A stretch of DNA of 64,000 bases. Origin: JAFARZ01 sp035651595. Lineage in GTDB: Bacteria > Actinomycetota > Actinomycetes > Streptosporangiales > Streptosporangiaceae. Shown piece by piece: positions 1 to 7,444 of the stretch (within the stretch, counting starts at the first letter, position 1; each line of letters starts with the position of its first letter). The translations under genes and the position numbers were made by a program. The stretch spans positions 11,355 through 75,354 of the forward strand of contig DASRFJ010000138.1 of assembly GCA_035651595.1 (NCBI GenBank), given 5' to 3'. The notes beneath the pieces are model-generated. The model was not told where the DNA came from. It did not search any database and saw only the letters and a program-made list of their open reading frames with translations.

Positions 1-903
1 CAGGTACGGCGACCGGAGCAGCACCGCGCCGAAGTCGGTCCCGGCGGTCCAGCTCGCGCTGCCGCCGGACGCCGCGTCGATCGACGGGCGGCCGGACTCG
101 ATGAAGTCGAGCGTCGAGAACGACCCGGTGAACTCGACCTGGAACTGGCCCGCTTCCAGTTCGGCAGGCGTTAGCGGGGCGCCGACCGAACCGGGTGACG
201 CGTTGAGCAGCGCCAGCGCGAGCGCCAGACGGGCCCGGCCCGCCGCGGTCTGCTGGGCCGTGGTGGCCGCGGCCTGAAGTTCCGCGGCGGTGGCCAGCGC
301 CGCACTGGTAGTGGTGAACCCGGTCAGCTGCACGTTCTGGCCGGGCAGCAGCAACTGGGCCAGCGCGTACTCGCCGTCGAGCTGGTAGTTGTTGAGGTTG
401 ATTGCGCCCGCGACGATGCCGCAGGTGGTGAGCGCTCCGTCGATGGCTCCCGCGCCGTCCTGGGCCTCAATGGCGCTGATCAGGCCGCCCATCGAGGTGC
501 CGACCGCGATCACCCGCCGTGGTCTGGCAGGGAGCGCGCCCGATTCAACCGCGCGCAGCGTGCCGAACTGATCGGACACCGCGGTGTCCAGCGCCCACAT
601 CGAACCGGACGGGTCGTAGGACGATCCGGCGAGCGCGTAGCCGCGCGCGAGCAGGGCTGCGGCGGTGGCCGGGTCGGGTGCGTCCTGCGCGGTCAGCGGC
701 CCGAAGCCGTGGCTGTACAGCAGCAACGTGCCGTTCCACTGAGCGGGGATGTCCGCGATCCACACGGTGCCGTTCGGCAGTGTCCCGGTGTCATGGGTGA
801 CCCCGTCGGTCGTGGCGCCAGCTCCGGTCGGGGCGCCCACGATGCTCAGCGCCATCGCCGACGTGGCGGCGAGGGACAATGCGACGTTACGCAGCGATCT
901 CAT
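1..903 (-). CDS. Secreted alpha/beta hydrolase, 3' end outside window
   Basis: Partial gene. It starts with ATG at 901-903 on the minus strand and runs off the left edge after 301 codons. Residues 1-30 form a Sec-type signal peptide: a short basic start, a hydrophobic core, then Ala-Gly-Ala before TTDG. A strand with YSHGFG (residues 64-69) looks like the oxyanion-hole region. GTSMGG near residue 135 is a nucleophile elbow with Ser137. Together these indicate an exported serine hydrolase (esterase, lipase or peptidase-like) of the alpha/beta-hydrolase fold. The acid and His of the triad lie beyond what can be judged here. The substrate is unknown. A near-perfect palindrome about 85 bp upstream could be its operator. 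The gene is divergent from the DUF1707 gene. Confidence 0.8.
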   Translation of the reverse strand, partial: MRSLRNVALSLAATSAMALSIVGAPTGAGATTDGVTHDTGTLPNGTVWIADIPAQWNGTLLLYSHGFGPLTAQDAPDPATAAALLARGYALAGSSYDPSGSMWALDTAVSDQFGTLRAVESGALPARPRRVIAVGTSMGGLISAIEAQDGAGAIDGALTTCGIVAGAINLNNYQLDGEYALAQLLLPGQNVQLTGFTTTSAALATAAELQAAATTAQQTAAGRARLALALALLNASPGSVGAPLTPAELEAGQFQVEFTGSFSTLDFIESGRPSIDAASGGSASWTAGTDFGAVLLRSPYL

Positions 904-984
904 CGGTGTCCTCCAGGGTGTGCGGGATCCGCAGAGAGGATGGCCTTCTGGCTGTGCATGCTGTCACGACGTTCTAAAGATGTA

Positions 985-1018
985 CAGGTTCCCTGATGAT
1001 TATTTTTCAGGAAACCTG
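985..1018. promoter_or_regulatory. Palindrome upstream of the hydrolase, possible operator
   Basis: CAGGTTCCCTGA at 985-996 pairs with TCAGGAAACCTG at 1007-1018 (11 of 12 positions) around a 10-base AT-rich centre. It lies 82-115 bp upstream of the start codon at 903, in an AT-richer patch than its surroundings. This looks like a dimeric repressor site, but no adjacent regulator gene is visible, so the bound protein is unknown. Confidence 0.45.
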
Positions 1019-1259
1019 ATCACAGCACGCGTGCGTTCGCGGTCCCGCTTGCCCTTCGGCCATTCTCGCCGGGCTGGACCGGGGGCGGGCTGGATATGCG
1101 GGTTCCAATGAAGCGGAAATCGCGCGGACTGGCGACCCAAGCGCACGTATCCGTCTCCTTTTCAAAAGCTCTTCCAGTCAAGCCCGTAGGGCTTGCAGAA
1201 GAAGGACGGAAACCGGGCATTTGGCTCATTACTGGCGCTGCCGCGGCGGAGGCTGGATT

Positions 1260-1306
1260 ATTGCGGACAGTTACCCTCCCGGTTTGGGGGGGTAACTGTC
1301 CGCAAT
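1260..1306. mobile_element. 47-bp miniature ISAzo13-type element (two terminal repeats only)
   Basis: The element starts ATTGCGGACAGTTAC, has a 5-base centre (GGTTT at 1281-1285), and ends GTAACTGTCCGCAAT. The two arms match over 21 bp except for one base. Arms of the same sequence end the full-length IS at 31274-33131. It is flanked by the direct repeat GATT (1256-1259 and 1307-1310). The full IS is flanked by AATC, its complement. The matching ends plus a target duplication show a transposition event rather than a chance hairpin. It encodes nothing and would need a transposase supplied in trans. Confidence 0.85.
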
Positions 1307-1452
1307 GATTTTCGGGCGGCTCCCGGGACCCGCGGCGGCTCCGAAACAGAGGATCATATCGGCGCGAACAGGGCATCGGCGCGCACCGAGCACAGGCGGG
1401 TGCCTCGACACGCCGGAAACACACCTTACGTACATTTGGGTCGCTCACAACC

Positions 1453-1472
1453 GGGGGATAAGTGTCCGCGAT
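1453..1472. repeat. Degenerate copy of the ISAzo13-type right end
   Basis: GGGGGATAAGTGTCCGCGAT matches the right terminal repeat of the IS at 17 of 20 positions, in the same orientation as the right arm of the 47-bp element. No matching left end is visible between 1307 and 1452. It may be a decayed solo end from an older insertion, or a chance match. Confidence 0.35.
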
Positions 1473-1641
1473 CTTCGTCGGCTCGTCGTCCGCAATCCGA
1501 ATCGGCTGTGGGGGTACACGACAACCATAGCGAGCCCGACATTGCGGGCACAGTTCGCGATGCCGCGGGGGATTCGACGCCGTGGCGCGTCCCCAGCGTC
1601 GCGCTACGCTTTGCGTACGTCGTGCTCTCCAGGAGGCGCCG

Positions 1642-2295
1642 ATGGCTGTCGGACCGGGAAACGAATCAGCAGGCATGCGGACCTCGCGCACCGACCGCGA
1701 GCAGGCGATCGAGATGCTCAAGACCGCGTTCGTGCAGGACCGGCTGACCAAGGACGAACTGGACGCGCGGGTAGGCCAGGCACTCGCGGCGCGGACCTAT
1801 GCGGACCTGGACGCCGTCACCCACGACGTCCCCGTCTCGTCGAGACTTCCCCCACTCCCGCGGGTCTTGCAAACCACCTCAGCGCCACTGTCGCCGCACG
1901 TGCCGAGGCGTAGCGAGGTGCGGCGGGCGGTCACGTCGGGCACGGGGGCGCTCGGGGTGGTCATCGTCGCGGTAGGCGCCGTCGCGGGTGTCGCCGTCAA
2001 CCCGCTCGCCGGGGTGGCCGTTGCCGTGTTCTTCGTGATCATCGCTGCGATCGCCGCCGGGTTCGCAGCGCTGGTCATCCGCAGTGCCCAGGTTATCGAG
2101 GAGCGGTCCCGTCGCCGCAAACGCGCCAGCTCCAGTGGGCGGACGCCGCCGGGACCAGGACCGGGCAGCCATAACATCGGCCCTATGGACAGCGCGGCAA
2201 TCCTCGACCGGCTACGCACTGGTCGCGTCCTTGCGCATGCGCAGCGCAGGGTTTACGCACAAAGAGTCTCCGCGGGGCCGCCGCTAGCGCGTTGA
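1642..2295 (+). CDS. DUF1707 (SHOCT-like) domain membrane protein
   Basis: 217 residues. ATG at 1642 is chosen because AGGAGG lies at 1631-1636; an in-frame start further upstream has no such site. Residues about 12-55 carry the DUF1707 pattern: RTSRTDREQAIEMLKTAF, then DRLTKDELDARVGQAL and RTYADLDAVTHDVP. A linker leads to two adjacent hydrophobic segments (roughly residues 100-150), then an Arg/Lys-rich stretch. The last 50 residues (from GSHNIG) are Arg/Gln-rich and unlike the usual short tail of this family, so the 3' end may have drifted. DUF1707 proteins are common in actinobacteria and have no defined biochemical role. Confidence 0.8.
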   Translation: MAVGPGNESAGMRTSRTDREQAIEMLKTAFVQDRLTKDELDARVGQALAARTYADLDAVTHDVPVSSRLPPLPRVLQTTSAPLSPHVPRRSEVRRAVTSGTGALGVVIVAVGAVAGVAVNPLAGVAVAVFFVIIAAIAAGFAALVIRSAQVIEERSRRRKRASSSGRTPPGPGPGSHNIGPMDSAAILDRLRTGRVLAHAQRRVYAQRVSAGPPLAR

Positions 2296-2761
2296 GTTGC
2301 GACGGCCCTCGCGGAAACTGCCCCCCACCACTAAGTGGCGCTGGTCAATGCCGGGCCGGTGAGCCATTGCAGTTGTCGAAGACGGTTGGGTCGCGAGCCT
2401 CGGAGTGCCCGATCTCCTGCTCCATGAGCACGCCCCCCTCAAGAGCGGCCCATGGCGCCTGGTTAGTGGTGAGGGCCGCGGCGGGTGCCAGAGATCTTCG
2501 TCTAGCACGCAGGGTTGTACGCACTGTCCTGGTCCCTCTCGCACTCGTGCCAGGACTAGCCCTGCGCCCAGGCCTGGCGAACGGACTCTTCTCCAACAGA
2601 ACCTAACAACGAGACTTCGCAGCTAGAGCGCAGTGAACGGTTAAGCCTGATGCGTGACGAAGGCTTCCTGGTAAAGCGCCACGCCCGCGGTTACCTGAGA
2701 GTCAAGATTTTTCACAACGACAGAGGTTTCACCCCAAGGCCACTGGACTACGGTCTGAGAC
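2296..2761. other. 466-bp intergenic region
   Basis: No supported gene. A frame from 2424 to 2606 would encode a 60-residue hydrophobic peptide, but it has no ribosome binding site or homologue I recognise. The last 100 bases are AT-richer and presumably hold the promoter of the flavoprotein gene at 2762. Confidence 0.4.
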
Positions 2762-3979
2762 ATGAGCGCACACGTGATCGTCGGGGCTGGACTGGCGGGG
2801 GCCAAAGCGGCGGAGACGCTGCGCGAGGAGGGGTTCACCGGGCCGGTCGTCCTCATCGGCGAGGAGGCCGAACGCCCGTACGAGCGTCCGCCGCTGTCCA
2901 AGGACTACCTGCTGGGCAAGGCCGAACGCGAGTCGATCTTCGTCCACCCCGCGGACTGGTACCGGGAGCACGACGTCGACCTGCGGCTCGGCACGGCGGT
3001 CACGTCGATCGATCGCGGCGCGCACGAGGTGGTACTCGCCGACGGCGGCCGGATCGAATACGCCAAGCTCCTGCTCACCACCGGTTCGTTGCCGCGCCGC
3101 TTGCAGGTTTCCGGTGCGCACCAGGCCGGGGTGCACTACCTGCGCACCGCCGGTGACTCCGACCAGCTGAAGGCGGCCTTCGCCGGCGCCAGCCGGGTCG
3201 TGGTGATCGGCGCCGGCTGGATCGGCCTGGAGGCGGCCGCCGCCGCGCGAACCGCCGGTGCCGAAGTCACGGTCGTCGAGATGGGCGAACTCCCGCTGCT
3301 TCGGGTCCTCGGTCCCGAGGTCGCCCGGGTGTTCGCCGACCTGCACCGCGACCACGGCGTCGACCTGCGGCTCGGGGTCCAGCTCGACGACATCACCGGC
3401 TCCGGCGGCCGAGCCGACGGCGTTCAGCTCAGCGACGGCACCCAGATCAGCGCCGACGTCGTGATCGTCGGCGTCGGCATCAGCCCCAATACCGACCTCG
3501 CCGAGGCGGCCGGCCTGGACCTCGGCGACGGCATCAAGACCGACGCCTCGCTGCGGACCTCCGATCCGGACATCTACGCGGCCGGCGATGTCGCGTGCGC
3601 GCACCACCCGTTCCTGGACGCGCACATCCGGGTCGAGCACTGGGCGAACGCGCTCAACCAGCCGCAGACCGCCGCGAAGGCGATGCTCGGCCAGGACGTG
3701 GCCTACGACCTGCTGCCCTACTTCTACACCGACCAGTACGACCTGGGCATGGAATACTCCGGCTACGTCGCGCCGGGCAGCCACGACGAGGTCGTGTTCC
3801 GCGGCGACAAGCAAGCCCGCGAGTTCGTCGCCTTCTGGCTCCGCGACGGCCGCGTCATGGCCGGCATGAACGTCAACGTCTGGGACGTCAACGAGCACGT
3901 CCAGTCCCTCATCCTCCGCGCCGCCCCGGTAGACAAAACCCGCCTGTCCAACCCCGACATCCCCCTACCAGAGGTCTAA
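2762..3979 (+). CDS. FAD-dependent NAD(P)H:ferredoxin/rubredoxin-type reductase
   Basis: 405 residues, the normal length for the rhodocoxin/putidaredoxin-reductase family. The N-terminal dinucleotide fold reads HVIVGAGLAGAKAAETL (FAD). ERPYERPPLSKDYL is a family signature. A second fold, VVVIGAGWIGLEAAAAA (about residues 144-160), binds NAD(P)H. TSDPDIYAAGDVA near residue 270 is the second FAD-contact motif, and the last 80 residues form the reductase C-terminal dimerisation domain. It should pass electrons from NAD(P)H to a small iron-sulfur protein, usually for a cytochrome P450 or dioxygenase. No ferredoxin or oxygenase gene is adjacent, so the partner lies outside the window. Confidence 0.92.
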   Translation: MSAHVIVGAGLAGAKAAETLREEGFTGPVVLIGEEAERPYERPPLSKDYLLGKAERESIFVHPADWYREHDVDLRLGTAVTSIDRGAHEVVLADGGRIEYAKLLLTTGSLPRRLQVSGAHQAGVHYLRTAGDSDQLKAAFAGASRVVVIGAGWIGLEAAAAARTAGAEVTVVEMGELPLLRVLGPEVARVFADLHRDHGVDLRLGVQLDDITGSGGRADGVQLSDGTQISADVVIVGVGISPNTDLAEAAGLDLGDGIKTDASLRTSDPDIYAAGDVACAHHPFLDAHIRVEHWANALNQPQTAAKAMLGQDVAYDLLPYFYTDQYDLGMEYSGYVAPGSHDEVVFRGDKQAREFVAFWLRDGRVMAGMNVNVWDVNEHVQSLILRAAPVDKTRLSNPDIPLPEV

Positions 3980-4485
3980 CCCCACGCCCTCGGCCCCCGC
4001 CGCCCCAGTCCGTCGCGCGCCGCCCGGCCTGTCGGCGCGCAACCGCCGCCACCGGCAGCGTCGCCGATCCGCAGCGCCGGCCCGCCGCGCCCCGGCCCCT
4101 CCCGCGCCCGAAATGTCGCGGTTGCCGGTATCGCGCCACGGGCGGGTGAGCGGAGTGACGTTACTGTTGTGACGGAGGCGGCTATTGGTATGACAGTAAA
4201 GCAGCTTAGGTGTAAGAAAAGTGCTCCTTGGCAGAAAAGGCGCCAGATCTGGCGCCTTTCTTAACACGAAGCACTTTTCTGACACGTTAGGTTCGCTGTG
4301 AGGCCGAAATAACGGATATGTCGGGCGGATGGCGCGTCCGCGCCTTGATGGGCGTGGGGTGCGTGGTGCCAGTGGGGTTATTGGGCGTGAAGTGGCTTGT
4401 GGAGCGTGGTGGTGGCGGCGGCGCGGCGGGCGGGGCGGCGCTGCGGGCGGGGGTCGGGCGGGCGGCGCGTTCGCGAGCGGGGTGG
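3980..4485. other. 506-bp region between convergent genes
   Basis: It separates two convergent flavoprotein genes. It contains the palindromic repeat at 4210-4285. The rest (about 4320-4485) is very G-rich on the plus strand and its open frames look like composition artefacts. Confidence 0.5.
4210..4285. repeat. Nested palindromic repeat, family A, copy 1
   Basis: The outer arms GTGTAAGAAAAGTGCTCC (4210-4227) and GAAGCACTTTTCTGACAC (4268-4285) pair at 16 of 18 positions. Inside them, GGCGCCAGATCTGGCGCC (4239-4256) is a perfect 18-base palindrome flanked by AGAAAA and TTTCTT. A second copy with the same layout is at 17199-17282. Both copies lie between convergent genes, so a bidirectional terminator role is possible, but the repeated sequence argues for a mobile palindromic unit. 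Confidence 0.75.
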
Positions 4486-5844
4486 TTAGGGGAGGGCGGG
4501 TTCTATGGCTCTGTAGAAGGTGGGGTAGGCGTAGGGCATGTTGCGGAGTGTTGCCAGCGGGACTTCGGCGCGGATTGCTACTTGAAGCGCGCCGAGGACT
4601 TCACCTCCGGTGGGTCCGGCGGAGGTTGCCCCGATAAGCACACGTCGTTCGGTGTCTTCAATGATCTTTATGAAGCCGTCGTTGCCAGCCTTGTGGATCC
4701 AGCCGCGCGCCGAGTATTGCACCTCCGTGCAGCCGACCCGGACGTTGATACCCGCCTCGCGGGCCTGGGCCTCGGTCATGCCGACCGAGCCGATCTCCGG
4801 GTCGGTGAACGTGACGCGGGGGACCGCCCGGTAGTCAGCCGGGTCGGGGTTCTCGCCGAGGATGTCCTGGATCGCGATCGCGGCCTGGTACATCGACATG
4901 TGCGTGAAGTGGCCTTTGCCGGTGATGTCGCCGATCGCCCACACGCCTTCGGCGGCGCGCAGGCGCGAGTCGACCGGGATGAACCGGGCGTCTTCGTCGA
5001 CGCCGATCGCGCCGGCGCCGATCGCGGCCAGGTCGACGCGCCGGCCGGTGGCGACCAGCAGCCGTTCGGCGGTGAGCGTGGCCTGGCCGAGGTGCACGGT
5101 GAAGTTCCGCCCGTTGTGGGAGACCCGCTCGGCGGGGGCGTTGACGCAGACCTTGATGCCTTCGGCGGTGAAGATGCGCTCGATCAGCTCGCTGGCCTCT
5201 GGCTCCTCGAGCGGGAGCAGCCGGGGGGCCGCCTCCACCACGGTGACCGCGGTGCCGAACCGGGCGAAGACCTGGGCGAGTTCGGCGCCGATCGCCCCGC
5301 CACCAAGGATGATCATTGACCGCGGGAGCTCCTCGGCCTGCATGATCTCCCGGTTTGTCCAGTACGGGGTGCCGGCCAGCCCGTCGATGGGCGGGATGGC
5401 AGGGTCCGTGCCCGTGTTGATCACGATGCCGCGCCGCGCCTCGAGTTCGACCGTTTCGCCGTCCACGGTGGTGACCGCCACCGTGCGCGGGCCGGTCAGC
5501 TTGCCGTGACCGCGCAGGAAGTGACCGCCCTTGTCGGTGAACCGGTCGACGGCGGCCTTGTCGTTCCAGTCGTCGGTGGCCTCCTCGCGGATGCGCTGCG
5601 CGACCAGCGACCAGTCGGGCGTGATCGTCGTGGCGCCGGCGATGCCGGGTGCTCGCCTGGTCTCCGCGATCAGGTTGGCGGCGCGGATCATCATCTTCGA
5701 CGGCACGCAGCCGTAGTACGGGCATTCGCCGCCCACCAGCCGCGGCTCCACGCCGGTGACGTGCAGGCCGCGCTCGGCCAGGGTTTCCGCGACATGCTCG
5801 CCGCCCGGGCCCATGCCGATGACGACGACGTCGGTCTGGTCCAT
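4486..5844 (-). CDS. Class-I-like pyridine nucleotide-disulfide oxidoreductase (mercuric reductase/dihydrolipoamide dehydrogenase family)
   Basis: 452 residues. The FAD fold starts DVVVIGMGPGGEHVAETL. The redox-active pair is in GGECPYYGCVPSK (Cys41 and Cys46, CX4C). IILGGGAIGAELAQVF near residue 178 is the NAD(P) fold, and GVWAIGDITG is the second FAD motif. The C-terminal interface domain ends AYPTFYRAIEP. The family normally has HPTxxE here, with a catalytic His-Glu pair; this protein has Tyr440 and Arg445. It therefore keeps the disulfide but lacks the usual base, so it is unlikely to be an ordinary lipoamide or mercuric reductase. The start of the protease gene downstream lies 11 bp beyond, on the same strand. 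Confidence 0.88.
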   Translation of the reverse strand: MDQTDVVVIGMGPGGEHVAETLAERGLHVTGVEPRLVGGECPYYGCVPSKMMIRAANLIAETRRAPGIAGATTITPDWSLVAQRIREEATDDWNDKAAVDRFTDKGGHFLRGHGKLTGPRTVAVTTVDGETVELEARRGIVINTGTDPAIPPIDGLAGTPYWTNREIMQAEELPRSMIILGGGAIGAELAQVFARFGTAVTVVEAAPRLLPLEEPEASELIERIFTAEGIKVCVNAPAERVSHNGRNFTVHLGQATLTAERLLVATGRRVDLAAIGAGAIGVDEDARFIPVDSRLRAAEGVWAIGDITGKGHFTHMSMYQAAIAIQDILGENPDPADYRAVPRVTFTDPEIGSVGMTEAQAREAGINVRVGCTEVQYSARGWIHKAGNDGFIKIIEDTERRVLIGATSAGPTGGEVLGALQVAIRAEVPLATLRNMPYAYPTFYRAIEPALP

Positions 5845-5855
5845 CTGCGCGCTCC

Positions 5856-6896
5856 TCAGCAGGACGGGACCGGCTGGCCGGCCTTGATGTCTTCCAGGTA
5901 GGTGACCGCCTGGCTCAGCGTGCTGACCTTGACGACGCGCAGGCCGGCCGGTATCGCGTTCTTCACGTCGTTGCAGTTGGACGCCGGGGCCAGGAAGACC
6001 GTGGCGCCGGCGTTCCTGGCGCCGATCATCTTCTGCTGAATGCCGCCGATCGCGTCGACCTTGCCGCCCACCTCGATCTCCCCGGTGCCGGCGATGAACT
6101 TGCCGCCGGTGAGGTTGTCCGTGGTCAGCTTGTCGATGATGCCGAGCGCGAACATCATGCCGGCGCTCGGGCCGCCGATGTCGCCGATGCTGATCTTCAC
6201 GTTGAACGGGAACTTGTACTGGTCCGTGACAAGCACGCCGATGATCGGATGGCCGCCCGAATCGATGGTCTTGACCGGGACGTGTTCGGTCTGGCCGTTC
6301 CGCACTACCTTCATGTCCAGCAGCGATCCAGCCGGGTGAGAGCGGATCAGCGAGGTCAGCTGGGTGTCGCCGGTCACCGCCTGCCCGTCCACGGCGGTGA
6401 TCACGTCGCCGTCCTTCAGCGCGCTCGCGGCAGGAGCGCCACTCTCGGTCTGCGTGACGGTGACCAGCGTGGTGAACTTGATGCCGAGTTCGGTGAACGC
6501 GGCGGCGGTGGCGAGCTGCTGTGAACTGGCCATCTGCGCGGTGTCCTGCTGCTGCGCCTGCTGCTGAGTGGTACCCGCGGGGAACAGCTCGGTTTCCGGC
6601 ACCACGGCCTCGCTCGGGTTCAGCCAGGCCGCGATCGCGGAGAAGATGTTGATGTTGCTGCCGGGGCCGCCAGCGTAGCTGACCGTCACCATGTTGAGGT
6701 GCCCGCTGGTGGGGTACGTCGCATGCCCGTCGATGCTGATCAGCTGCTGCCCGGAGGAGTCCTTGCCGAGCGTGTTCAGCGTGGGCCCGGGGCCGAGGAT
6801 GACGTACGGCACCGGGATCAGCACGCTGACCGCTATCGCCGCGGCCGTGCCGATCGACGCGATCAGCAGCGTCAGGGTACGACGGGACATGGACAT
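5856..6896 (-). CDS. YlbL-type PDZ-containing Lon-like serine protease
   Basis: 346 residues. One N-terminal membrane anchor (about residues 8-28) is followed by an extracytoplasmic region. A PDZ domain covers about residues 135-205 (GAPAASALKDGDVITAVDG). The C-terminal S16 (Lon) protease domain has Ser in DIGGPSAGMMFALGI and Lys in GGIQQKMIGA, forming the Ser-Lys dyad. A Gln-rich stretch (QQQAQQQDTAQ) precedes the PDZ. This is the usual size for actinobacterial YlbL-like proteins, which are thought to degrade membrane or envelope proteins. It is adjacent to moaE and divergent from the DUF2342 metalloprotease, an arrangement seen in other actinobacteria. Confidence 0.92.
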   Translation of the reverse strand: MSMSRRTLTLLIASIGTAAAIAVSVLIPVPYVILGPGPTLNTLGKDSSGQQLISIDGHATYPTSGHLNMVTVSYAGGPGSNINIFSAIAAWLNPSEAVVPETELFPAGTTQQQAQQQDTAQMASSQQLATAAAFTELGIKFTTLVTVTQTESGAPAASALKDGDVITAVDGQAVTGDTQLTSLIRSHPAGSLLDMKVVRNGQTEHVPVKTIDSGGHPIIGVLVTDQYKFPFNVKISIGDIGGPSAGMMFALGIIDKLTTDNLTGGKFIAGTGEIEVGGKVDAIGGIQQKMIGARNAGATVFLAPASNCNDVKNAIPAGLRVVKVSTLSQAVTYLEDIKAGQPVPSC

Positions 6897-6914
6897 GCTG
6901 CTGAGACTAGCGGG

Positions 6915-7337
6915 TCAGGCACTGCCGACCCACTCGCTCGTCCCGTCGGCGAACCGCTGGTGCTTCCAGATCGGCACGGTGGCCTTCAGCTCGTCGATGA
7001 GGGCCCGGCAGGCCTCGAACGCCTCGGCCCGGTGCGGGCAGGAAACGGCGACGGCCACTGCCAGGTCGCCGATGTCCAGGTCCCCGGTCCTGTGCACCGC
7101 CGCCACGGCGATGACCTTGAATTTCTCCGCGATCTGCTCGGCCACGCGCCGCAGCTCGGCCTCGGCGGTCGGGTGGGCGCTGTAGGAGAGCCCGATGACC
7201 CGCTTGTCGTGGTCCTCGTCCCGGACCGCGCCGGCGAACAGCACGATGCCGCCGGCCGCCGGGTCCGCGACCGCGGCGCGGATCTCGTCCACGGACAGCT
7301 CGGAGTCCCGCAGGCCGATCAGGCGAACAACGCTCAC
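6915..7337 (-). CDS. moaE: Molybdopterin synthase catalytic (large) subunit
   Basis: 140 residues, typical for MoaE. It converts precursor Z (cyclic pyranopterin monophosphate) to molybdopterin using sulfur carried by MoaD. Recognisable parts are GGIVLFAGAVRD near the N-terminus, LSYSAHPTAEAEL, AAVHRTGDLDIGDLAVAVAV with the conserved His-Arg, CPHRAEAFEACRALIDELK, and PIWKHQRFADGTSEWVG with the conserved Lys of the active site. No moaD or other moa gene lies nearby. The gene sits 18 bp from the protease gene on the same strand. Confidence 0.95.
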   Translation of the reverse strand: MSVVRLIGLRDSELSVDEIRAAVADPAAGGIVLFAGAVRDEDHDKRVIGLSYSAHPTAEAELRRVAEQIAEKFKVIAVAAVHRTGDLDIGDLAVAVAVSCPHRAEAFEACRALIDELKATVPIWKHQRFADGTSEWVGSA

Positions 7338-7366
7338 CTGATCACGTTACCCGCTGGCTGCTTGCG

Positions 7367-7444
7367 GCGCGGTGTCACCCTGGCCGCCTGTTGCGCGGTG
7401 TCAGCCTGGCCGCCGGTGGCGCGGTGTCAGCCTGGCCGCCTGTG
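7367..7444. repeat. Three tandem 26-bp repeats
   Basis: Three head-to-tail copies (7367-7392, 7393-7418, 7419-7444) of GCGCGGTGTCAGCCTGGCCG plus a 6-base tail, differing at one to three positions. The third copy overlaps the end of the epimerase gene and supplies its stop codon (7427-7429). The repeat therefore probably grew outward from, or into, the gene's 3' end. It could be a variable-number locus. Confidence 0.85.

Larger units (their letters stand above)
904..1641. other. 738-bp non-coding stretch between divergent genes
   Basis: No convincing gene. It holds the palindrome at 985-1018, a hairpin at 1179-1195 (CAAGCCC, loop GTA, GGGCTTG) flanked by a weaker TCTTC/GAAGA pairing, the 47-bp miniature transposon at 1260-1306 and a degenerate transposon end at 1453-1472. 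Open frames here lack ribosome binding sites and recognisable domains. The accumulation of IS ends suggests an insertion-tolerant spot. Confidence 0.6.

Noticed and set aside
1179..1195. Hairpin CAAGCCC-GTA-GGGCTTG as an RNA gene or terminator
   Set aside because: Short, isolated and without T tract or flanking conserved RNA structure; only mentioned as a local hairpin.
1488..1496. A further GTCCGCAAT match to the IS end
   Set aside because: Nine bases only, without the G run or TAAC part; expected by chance.
2424..2606. Possible 60-residue hydrophobic small protein
   Set aside because: No ribosome binding site or conservation visible; left as intergenic.
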